Assembly (NCBI GenBank): GCA_964388235.1
Contig: CAYLXN010000022.1
Coordinates: 1-10,107, forward strand
Length of the DNA stretch: 10,107 bases
Reading direction: 5' to 3'
Source: CAYLXN01 sp964388235
GTDB lineage: Bacteria; Patescibacteriota; Saccharimonadia; Saccharimonadales; Saccharimonadaceae
Shown: piece after piece, positions 1 to 4,952 of the stretch
Layout: each line of letters starts with the position of its first letter
How positions within the stretch are numbered: position 1 is the first letter of the stretch
Notes under the pieces: generated by a model
What the model saw: the letters and a program-made list of their open reading frames with translations, nothing else
What the model was told of the DNA's origin: nothing
Database searches by the model: none
Made by a program: the position numbers and the translations under genes

Positions 1-16
1 CGCCACGCGTGCACAT
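1..16 (-). CDS. Possible start of a gene leaving the left edge (5 codons visible)
   Basis: An ATG (rc of 14-16) lies about 6 bases past the predicted start site of the promoter at 29-57 and reads M-C-T-R-G before the window ends. No Shine-Dalgarno sequence precedes it, so the mRNA would be nearly leaderless, as seems true for uvrA here. A Met-Cys start followed by Thr-Arg occurs in choloylglycine-hydrolase-like Ntn hydrolases, where Cys2 is the nucleophile. Five codons are far too few to assign a family, and the frame may not be real. The palindrome CACGCGTG (4-11) lies inside it. Confidence 0.22.
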
Positions 17-28
17 GTTAATATTACT

Positions 29-57
29 ATTATACAAAGCCTGTTATTAGTTGTTAA
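29..57 (-). promoter_or_regulatory. Sigma70-type promoter reading out of the left edge
   Basis: On the minus strand the -35 element is TTAACA (rc of 52-57, 5 of 6 to consensus). A 17-base spacer and a perfect TATAAT (rc of 29-34) follow. Transcription would start near 22 and drive a gene beyond the window. The -35 overlaps the stop codon (54-56) of the small ORF upstream, so the two elements are interlocked. Confidence 0.6.
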
Positions 58-113
58 TCTACTTTAATACGCGCTGCGCGTCTACGATTTATCAGGTTCG
101 CATGCATGCGCAT
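54..113 (-). CDS. Candidate 19-residue arginine-rich small protein or leader peptide
   Basis: The reading frame is M-R-M-H-A-N-L-I-N-R-R-R-A-A-R-I-K-V-D then TAA. Support comes from position: a strong promoter (155-183) starts transcription about 35 bases upstream, and AGGA (rc of 120-123) sits 6 bases ahead of the ATG. The peptide has five arginines, three in a row, one lysine and one aspartate. The ORF ends inside the -35 of the next promoter, so it would be a leader of the longer of two transcripts entering the gene to the left. Two GC-rich palindromes, 99-110 and 69-81, lie within it and could fold in the RNA. I recognise no family. It could be a regulatory leader peptide, a true small protein, or a chance frame within a non-coding leader. 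No homologue search was possible. Confidence 0.4.
   Translation of the reverse strand: MRMHANLINRRRAARIKVD
69..81. repeat. GC-rich palindrome ACGCGCTGCGCGT
   Basis: A 13-base perfect palindrome around a single central base, in otherwise AT-rich DNA. As RNA it can form a 5-bp stem with a 3-base loop on either strand. No T-run follows it on either strand, so it is not a standard intrinsic terminator. It falls within the arginine-rich part of the small ORF, where CGC, GCA, GCG and CGT codons could produce it by chance. Confidence 0.5.
99..110. repeat. Perfect 12-bp palindrome CGCATGCATGCG
   Basis: A self-complementary 12-mer at the start of the small ORF (codons 2 to 5). It could be a binding site for a dimeric protein, or form a 4-bp stem with a 4-base loop in RNA. 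The TGCGC at its edge can also pair with GCGCA in the palindrome at 69-81, so two alternative leader folds are possible. No partner is known. Confidence 0.45.
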
Positions 114-154
114 CTCTATTCCTAAAAGTTTACTTCTACTAGTAAGCTAGGCTC

Positions 155-183
155 ATTATAGAGTTTTTAAGGGGTTTTGTAAA
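155..183 (-). promoter_or_regulatory. Sigma70-type promoter at the end of the solute-binding protein gene
   Basis: TTTACA (rc of 178-183, 5 of 6 to TTGACA), a 17-base spacer and a perfect TATAAT (rc of 155-160) sit on the minus strand. The -35 lies in the last codons of the solute-binding protein gene. The predicted start near 148 gives a leader of about 35 bases before the small ORF at 113. An imperfect inverted repeat, AAGGGTTT-ACA-AAACcCCTT (169-188), overlaps the -35 and could act as an operator, though it is AT-rich and may be chance. Confidence 0.55.
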
Positions 184-1963
184 CCCTTTTTTCCTCAATC
201 GACCATTCGTTAGCATTGGTAAAGCGACTATTTTGATCGACCAAAACTGCGTTTTTTGCAACCGAACGAACCGAACCTCGCACAGCGTAATTGAAATTTG
301 TCTGATAAAGACCTATTGCCGGCACATCTTCGAGCCATTGCTTGGTGATCGTCAAATACTTCTGGCTACGCAGCTTAAGATCAGCCGTCGCTCTTGCCGT
401 CACCAGAGCGTCATCCACAAGCACATTTTGGTAATTTGAAAAATTTAAACCGTCTTTACTAGCCTGACTCGAATGCCAAAAAGCAAACACATCAGGGTCG
501 CCGCCAATTTGAATTTCATGAACTAAAGCATCGTAATCGCGAGACTGCAGCACATCACGGACAAAAGAAGTATTGAGATCATCTTGAGCAATTTTCTTTA
601 AATCGACCTTAATTCCTTTCGACTGCCACTGTTTTTGAATTAAATCAGCAAAAAATTCGTACGGCGTGTCTTTCAACACTGCTAACTTAACCTTGAAAGG
701 TTGTTTTTTGTCATCCAGCCACTGGTTATTTTCTTTGTCAAAATTATAGCCAGCTTCGGCAAGTAGCTTATTAGTTGTCGCCTCGTCAGCAAACTTGACC
801 TCAGGCAATCTAGCATCAACTAGCTGTCGCTGCAAAACAGGATAACCTAATGGCAAATGCTCGCCTTCAGCTTGATTAAATTGCTGCCGCAATCGGTCAA
901 TACTTAACATTGCCGCCAAAGCTTTTCTGACTCCAGCCGATTTTAAGTGCGCTTGATCGACATTGAAGAACAGATAGCCGCCACCGTAAGTTGGATTAGA
1001 TAAAAAACGAACATCAGACTGATTTTTCAGCTTAGATTTTTGAACACCAGTCGCCACACTAACATTACCCCGCTCCACATCTTCAACAATTTTTGACGAT
1101 TGTTTAAAAGCATGAATCTCAAATCGATTCAGTTTGACTGGCTTAAAATAATTTGGATTTTTAGTTAAATTTATGATTTGATAATTATTGTCTTGGTTTG
1201 CCTCCTCAGAGACTTGCACCGAAGTTAGCTGAAACGGCCCAGAACCGATCGGCGACGAACTAAAACCGCTAGACGCCAGTGAGGCCGCATCAATGTTTTT
1301 AAGCAGATGCTCTGGTAAAATAGAAAAAGTCAACGCGTGTGGGAAAGGAGCGTAAGTTGATGGCAGACTGAATTCCAGTGAATAATCACCCAGTTGTTTA
1401 ATATCGATACTTTGCCAAACCTGACTACTACCGACGCTTGTCGAGTCACTCTTCAAAACTTTAATCGTATAAATCACATCCTTAGCTGTAACTGACTGAC
1501 CGTCATGCCACTTGACATTTTCGTGCAGTGTCAAGATATAATTCTTATCTTGGTTGCTAGTCGTCATGGATTTAACCAGATCACCTTTGAGTTGACCGTC
1601 TTCGTCATAGTCAAACAGCTGAGAGAAAATCAATTCTGCCACAGCCTTTTCGGAATAGCTATTGGCGTAAAGCGGATTAAAGGTGTCCACCTCACCAAAA
1701 ATCGCCGTCGTATAAGTACCGCCGCCGTCTGAACCTCGCTGCAAATAGCCACCACGAAGGTAATTTATCTGCAAGCCAGTCGCAATTAGTAAAATCGCTA
1801 AAATCAAACCCCAATAAATAACCTCTCGCCTAACTTGACGCAGCTTGTTCCAGCGCCTCAAGACAAATTTTCTGGCATGCTTAGCTAACTGTTTCTGACT
1901 GTCTTTAAGCTTAGCCTTTCGGCTAAGTTGTTGTTTTTTAGATTTAGTTGGTTGCTCGCTCAT
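167..1963 (-). CDS. Membrane-anchored ABC transporter solute-binding protein, family 5 (OppA/DppA-like)
   Basis: Family 5 binding proteins capture peptides or other small ligands outside the membrane and pass them to an ABC permease. Residues 1-47 are very basic (about 17 Lys/Arg against three acidic residues). One hydrophobic helix follows at about 48-66, then a large extracytoplasmic domain. The family signature KWHDGQSVTAKDV is at 151-163, PIGSGPF at 238-244, and VRKALAAMLSIDRL at 345-358. There is no lipobox cysteine, so the protein is probably held by an uncleaved N-terminal helix rather than a lipid. It starts at ATG, 29 bases after secG ends, with no clear Shine-Dalgarno. Two near-copies of AGCATAA(A)TTT fill the gap. 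No permease or ATPase gene lies in the window, so the ligand and partner are unknown. The family call is secure. Confidence 0.9.
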   Translation of the reverse strand: MSEQPTKSKKQQLSRKAKLKDSQKQLAKHARKFVLRRWNKLRQVRREVIYWGLILAILLIATGLQINYLRGGYLQRGSDGGGTYTTAIFGEVDTFNPLYANSYSEKAVAELIFSQLFDYDEDGQLKGDLVKSMTTSNQDKNYILTLHENVKWHDGQSVTAKDVIYTIKVLKSDSTSVGSSQVWQSIDIKQLGDYSLEFSLPSTYAPFPHALTFSILPEHLLKNIDAASLASSGFSSSPIGSGPFQLTSVQVSEEANQDNNYQIINLTKNPNYFKPVKLNRFEIHAFKQSSKIVEDVERGNVSVATGVQKSKLKNQSDVRFLSNPTYGGGYLFFNVDQAHLKSAGVRKALAAMLSIDRLRQQFNQAEGEHLPLGYPVLQRQLVDARLPEVKFADEATTNKLLAEAGYNFDKENNQWLDDKKQPFKVKLAVLKDTPYEFFADLIQKQWQSKGIKVDLKKIAQDDLNTSFVRDVLQSRDYDALVHEIQIGGDPDVFAFWHSSQASKDGLNFSNYQNVLVDDALVTARATADLKLRSQKYLTITKQWLEDVPAIGLYQTNFNYAVRGSVRSVAKNAVLVDQNSRFTNANEWSIEEKRVYKTP

Positions 1964-1992
1964 CAGCTGAAATTTATGCTAAATTATGCTAT

Positions 1993-2211
1993 TTAAACGC
2001 CAGCAGGAATAATAACCGATGCTAAAATTGATAGCACAAATACCACCGCTAGCACCACTGTTATTTCAAACAAAGCCTTTTCTGCTCCCCGACGAGCGAT
2101 AAATAATTCGCCTGATGACCCTGATCCCGAACCCAGACTAGCCCCTCTTTGCTGAAGCAAAATCAAGACAACGGTTAAAATTCCTGAGATAATAGTTACA
2201 ATTTGAAGCAT
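1993..2211 (-). CDS. secG: Preprotein translocase subunit SecG
   Basis: This is a 72-residue protein with the usual SecG form: an N-terminal helix (about 4-20), a cytoplasmic loop rich in Gly/Ser (GASLGSGSGSS), the conserved RRGAEK-type segment at about 40-45, and a second helix (about 48-69). SecG joins SecY and SecE in the membrane channel and helps SecA-driven export. Its ATG shares one base with the stop of the gene upstream (TAATG), which suggests translational coupling. The run AAAAGGG about 9 bases before the ATG can serve as ribosome binding site. Length and layout are typical for the family. Confidence 0.92.
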   Translation of the reverse strand: MLQIVTIISGILTVVLILLQQRGASLGSGSGSSGELFIARRGAEKALFEITVVLAVVFVLSILASVIIPAGV

Positions 2212-2612
2212 TAATTTTTTCCCTTTTCACTTAAAATTTGATTTAAAATGTAATTCACAATACTTAATATTATACCAGTAAAGATCGCCGAGCCAAGACT
2301 CATTTTCATGCTTGGAATCATCAAAAGCGTCAAATAAACCACTAATCCATTGATTACAATCGTAAACAAGCCAAGTGTCAACAACAGAGCAGGCAAAGAT
2401 AGAAAAACAATCAACGGACGGATTAGCGTGTTAACAAACGAAAATACCACCCCAACCAACAAGAAGGTCGGTAATTGCTGCCAAAAGCTACCAACTGCGG
2501 CAAAATTAGGACTGTAAAGCCAAATCGCCAAACCTAGCACTAGTGAATTGACCACCAATCTGATCAAAAAGGCCTGCCAACTATAATTCGAAAAATCTTT
2601 CATCAGATTCAT
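2211..2612 (-). CDS. YvlD/phage holin family 4 (PF04020-type) small membrane protein
   Basis: This 133-residue protein is very hydrophobic, with four predicted helices at about 14-34, 44-66, 70-95 and 102-126. The segment NTLIRPLIVFLSLP followed by LTLGLFTIVING is characteristic of the YvlD family, often labelled phage holin family 4. Most members are ordinary chromosomal membrane proteins of poorly known, perhaps envelope-stress, function. Nothing here points to a prophage. Two starts are possible: ATG at 2612, which lies inside the -10 of a candidate internal promoter, or the fourth codon ATG at 2603, which a transcript from that promoter would reach almost without a leader. The gene begins 4 bases after uvrC and overlaps secG by one base. 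Confidence 0.85.
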   Translation of the reverse strand: MNLMKDFSNYSWQAFLIRLVVNSLVLGLAIWLYSPNFAAVGSFWQQLPTFLLVGVVFSFVNTLIRPLIVFLSLPALLLTLGLFTIVINGLVVYLTLLMIPSMKMSLGSAIFTGIILSIVNYILNQILSEKGKN

Positions 2613-2639
2613 TATACTACTTCTGGTCTAAATTGTCAT
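2611..2639 (-). promoter_or_regulatory. Candidate internal promoter at the uvrC/YvlD-family junction
   Basis: ATGACA (rc of 2634-2639, 5 of 6 to TTGACA), a 17-base spacer and a perfect TATAAT (rc of 2611-2616) lie at the end of uvrC. The start site would fall near 2603, at the internal ATG of the next gene. This would let the membrane protein, secG and binding-protein genes be expressed apart from rplY-uvrC. The elements overlap coding sequence, so chance agreement is possible. Confidence 0.42.
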
Positions 2640-4140
2640 TTTTTGCGTGAGTTCCAAGCTGGTAAATAATCTTTGCCTTGGCTGGCCCAATCACCGCCGC
2701 CAGCTCAGCCTCCGAAGCCTGAAAAATTCTACTGGCAGTCTTGAATTGCCTGAGGAGCTTGAGTTTAGTTTTTTCACCAATTCCTGAAATTTCATCAAAA
2801 ATACTGCTGGTTTGTTGTTTTTTTCTCAACAAGCTGTGATAGGACACCGCAAATCGATGTGATTCATTTCTGATTCTTTGCAATAACTTCAGAGAATGAG
2901 CCGCTTTCGGTAGTCTAATTACTGCTAGCTGATGATCGTTTGTCAACAAACTGCCGCCAATCTCCTCTATTGCCCGAATATTTAAGCCAACATTAGAGCG
3001 CTGCAAGTCAACTATAATTTCTTCCTCTTGTTCGGCTAAAGCAATCACCGCTGGCTTAAACTTCAAATTTGCCTTGCTTACTTCTGCTAAAGCCGCATTT
3101 AGCTGCCCTTTGCCGCCATCAATCAAAATCAAATCAGGCTTACCCCACTTAGCAATCGTTTCAGGCTTCAGGCGCCGAGCCACCACTTCTTCCATGTTGC
3201 GAAAGTCATCATTTTTGTCAATTTTAATCTTAAACCGCCGATACTTCACCCGATCTGACACGCCATTGATAAAAACCACCATGCTGGCGACCACATTTAC
3301 CCCACTCATGTGCGAAATATCAAAACCTTCAATTCTCCGCGGCGCCTGCAGCAACCCAAAAATTTTAGCCAACTCAATCAAGCTAGGATCGTAATTGGTC
3401 TCAAAATCACTGTCGCGAAGATAAATCTTATTAGCCAAACCTTGCAAATTATTAATTTGATTGCGCAACAAAGCCGCCTGCTCAAAATTCATCTGACTAG
3501 CCGCAACCTGCATTTGTTTTTTCAAATCATCAACCAAAACCCGCCGCTCCCCCCGCAGATAAAGTTTAATTTTTTGCAAATCTTGAAGATATTTAGCAAT
3601 TTCCTGTTCAGAATCTACTTTTGGTTCTAAGCCGATATCTTTGTCCAAACTTCGCCGCTTGTTAATATTAAAAGTAGTGGTAAAAAATGGAAAAACTCGT
3701 CTCAAATAGCGCAGTGCTTGCCTGATCGGCGTCGCCGCGTAGTACGGCCCAAAATATTCCGAACCATCGTCAACCGGATTGCGGGTGGTTGTGATGTCGG
3801 GAATCGGCTTGTGACTGGTTATTTTTATGAAAATTTGCGATTTATCATCTCTCAGCAAAATATTATATTTTGGCTGATAACGCTTAATCAATTCGCTCTC
3901 TAGCAGCAATGCGTCCAGCTCGGTCTCGGTCTCAATCCACGACAGATCATCAATGTCTTTGACCAAAGCGGCCGTCTTCGGATCTTGGTTTTTATCCTGA
4001 AAATACTGTCGAACCCTTTTCGACAAAACTCGCGCCTTACCAACATAAATCACCTCTCCATCCAGATTGTAATAGAGATAAACTCCAGCTTGCCGCGGCA
4101 ACTGTTTAATTTTTGTAGCTAAATTGTCACACTGACCCAT
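2617..4140 (-). CDS. uvrC: UvrABC excinuclease subunit C, lacking the usual cysteine cluster
   Basis: UvrC makes both incisions around a DNA lesion after UvrA and UvrB mark it. The ATG at 4140 is preferred because GGAG (rc of 4150-4153) lies 9 bases ahead; an upstream in-frame GTG at 4155 would place this GGAG inside the gene. Counted from the ATG, the GIY-YIG nuclease core (GVYLYYN...YVGKA) is at about 19-36, with LLLESELIKRYQPKYN after it. A UVR motif is near 205-235. The RNase H-like second nuclease shows FDISH (273-277) and DGGKGQ (341-346), with SHRFA near 427-431, and a helix-hairpin-helix (ISGIGEKTK) near 451. At 507 residues it is shorter than the roughly 600 usual. The segment that is normally RPCL-x-Y-x-IGxC-xxPC reads RRSLDKDIGLEPKV, and the only cysteine in the protein is residue 4. 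Confidence 0.95.
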   Translation of the reverse strand: MGQCDNLATKIKQLPRQAGVYLYYNLDGEVIYVGKARVLSKRVRQYFQDKNQDPKTAALVKDIDDLSWIETETELDALLLESELIKRYQPKYNILLRDDKSQIFIKITSHKPIPDITTTRNPVDDGSEYFGPYYAATPIRQALRYLRRVFPFFTTTFNINKRRSLDKDIGLEPKVDSEQEIAKYLQDLQKIKLYLRGERRVLVDDLKKQMQVAASQMNFEQAALLRNQINNLQGLANKIYLRDSDFETNYDPSLIELAKIFGLLQAPRRIEGFDISHMSGVNVVASMVVFINGVSDRVKYRRFKIKIDKNDDFRNMEEVVARRLKPETIAKWGKPDLILIDGGKGQLNAALAEVSKANLKFKPAVIALAEQEEEIIVDLQRSNVGLNIRAIEEIGGSLLTNDHQLAVIRLPKAAHSLKLLQRIRNESHRFAVSYHSLLRKKQQTSSIFDEISGIGEKTKLKLLRQFKTASRIFQASEAELAAVIGPAKAKIIYQLGTHAKNDNLDQK

Positions 4141-4149
4141 GGTTTTATT

Positions 4150-4153
4150 CTCC
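4150..4153 (-). promoter_or_regulatory. Ribosome binding site that decides the uvrC start
   Basis: GGAG on the minus strand, 9 bases before the ATG at 4140. It favours that ATG over the GTG at 4155, which has no such site ahead of it. Confidence 0.65.
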
Positions 4154-4170
4154 ACAAATCAGGTTGAAAA

Positions 4171-4887
4171 CTATTCTTTATCAGCTTTAGCATCGCCTTC
4201 AGCTTGATCGGCCTTGTCAGTACCCTCAGCTGCTTCACCGTCTTCAGCACCATTCTCAGCCACAACTTCTGACTCGTCTTCAGCGTCACCAGCAGCAGCT
4301 TCATTAGCAGCGGCCAACTCTTCTTCGTCATAAACGTTAATTATTGTCAATGATAAATCTTGCTCTTTATCGGCAAAAGTCACGCCCTCTGGCAACTTAA
4401 TATCAGCCAAAGTGATTCGATCGCCCTTTTCACCCAGATTTTCAGCAGAAACTTCAATTTCCTGCACCATATCAGCTGGCAAAGCCCGAACTTCGATCGA
4501 ATCCATCACTTGCATAATCACTAAGCCCGCTTTTTGAGCATCGCTCTCTTCTTTGCCAATCAAAACTAACTGGACCTCAGCATCGATTGGGTCACTAGCT
4601 GACACCACCTGGAAATCGACGTGATACAAATTGTCATTGACCACATCTCTAGTGATTTTTTTGACAATTGCCAAGTGTTTTTTGCCTTCCAATTCAAGAT
4701 TGAATGGTGAATTCAGACCAATTTTATCGAGCGCTCGTTCTAATTCTAGCGTCTCAGCTTGAACTTTTTGTGGTTCGACGGTTTCACCATAAACTACACC
4801 TGGGGTCACGCCACTAGCGCGTAAATGTTTGGTTTTTTTACCGGTAATATCTCGCTTATCTACTGTAAAATTAGCATATTTTGCCAT
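4171..4887 (-). CDS. rplY: 50S ribosomal protein L25/CTC with acidic C-terminal tail
   Basis: L25 binds 5S rRNA in the large ribosomal subunit; the longer CTC form carries an extra beta domain. Here the 5S-binding domain covers about 1-92, with the conserved RASGVTPGVVYG at 23-34. The CTC domain covers about 97-183, with RALPADMVQEIEVS near 134-147 and GDRITLADIKLPEG near 155-168. Residues 186-238 form a low-complexity tail of Glu, Asp and Ala, common in long L25 proteins. AGGAG (rc of 4896-4900) lies 8 bases before the ATG, and an extended -10 promoter lies just upstream. It appears to be the first gene of the operon that continues into uvrC, only 30 bases downstream. Confidence 0.95.
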   Translation of the reverse strand: MAKYANFTVDKRDITGKKTKHLRASGVTPGVVYGETVEPQKVQAETLELERALDKIGLNSPFNLELEGKKHLAIVKKITRDVVNDNLYHVDFQVVSASDPIDAEVQLVLIGKEESDAQKAGLVIMQVMDSIEVRALPADMVQEIEVSAENLGEKGDRITLADIKLPEGVTFADKEQDLSLTIINVYDEEELAAANEAAAGDAEDESEVVAENGAEDGEAAEGTDKADQAEGDAKADKE

Positions 4888-4895
4888 TTAAGACT

Positions 4896-4900
4896 CTCCT
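4896..4900 (-). promoter_or_regulatory. Strong Shine-Dalgarno of rplY
   Basis: AGGAG, 8 bases before the rplY ATG, is one of the clearest ribosome binding sites in the window. It contrasts with uvrA and the solute-binding protein gene, which have none, and shows the organism does use Shine-Dalgarno initiation. Confidence 0.7.
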
Positions 4901-4931
4901 CTAACTATTCCTGTTTTATTTAACTTGTGCC

Positions 4932-4940
4932 ATTATAACA
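4932..4940 (-). promoter_or_regulatory. Extended -10 promoter of the rplY-uvrC-secG operon
   Basis: The minus strand reads TGTTATAAT, a perfect TATAAT with a TG extension one base before it. The region 17 bases upstream (TGGATT) matches TTGACA poorly, as is usual with extended -10 promoters. Transcription would start near 4925, giving a leader of about 38 bases with the AGGAG site. It lies in the 65-base gap between the fusion gene and rplY. Confidence 0.65.
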
Positions 4941-4952
4941 CTTTTTAAACTA

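Noticed and set aside
1..166. Replication origin or DnaA boxes in the intergenic region
   Set aside because: Only a loose match (TTATACAAA) is visible and no cluster of boxes; promoters and a small ORF explain the region better.
169..192. Plus-strand terminator lookalike: AAGGGGTTT / AAACCC followed by six T
   Set aside because: The bases are the last codons of the solute-binding protein gene on the other strand and the stem is AT-rich with a bulge. No plus-strand gene is seen to the left that would need it.
233..439. Plus-strand open frames of 60-106 codons opposite the minus-strand genes (also at 1505, 3074, 3310, 3718, 5382, 7281, 7579, 8248, 9138)
   Set aside because: They lie wholly inside strongly supported genes on the other strand, lack recognisable domains and show no promoter or ribosome binding site of their own.
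2211..2612. Phage holin, suggesting a prophage
   Set aside because: The family name is historical. The gene sits between housekeeping genes with no other phage gene nearby.
4119..4331. Minus-strand frame over the acidic tail of L25
   Set aside because: It is a frame shadow of the repetitive Glu/Ala tail region and the start of uvrC; its Lys/Leu-rich product has no domain character.
4171..4332. Unusual acidic C-terminal extension of L25
   Set aside because: Long Glu/Asp/Ala tails are common in CTC-type L25 proteins.
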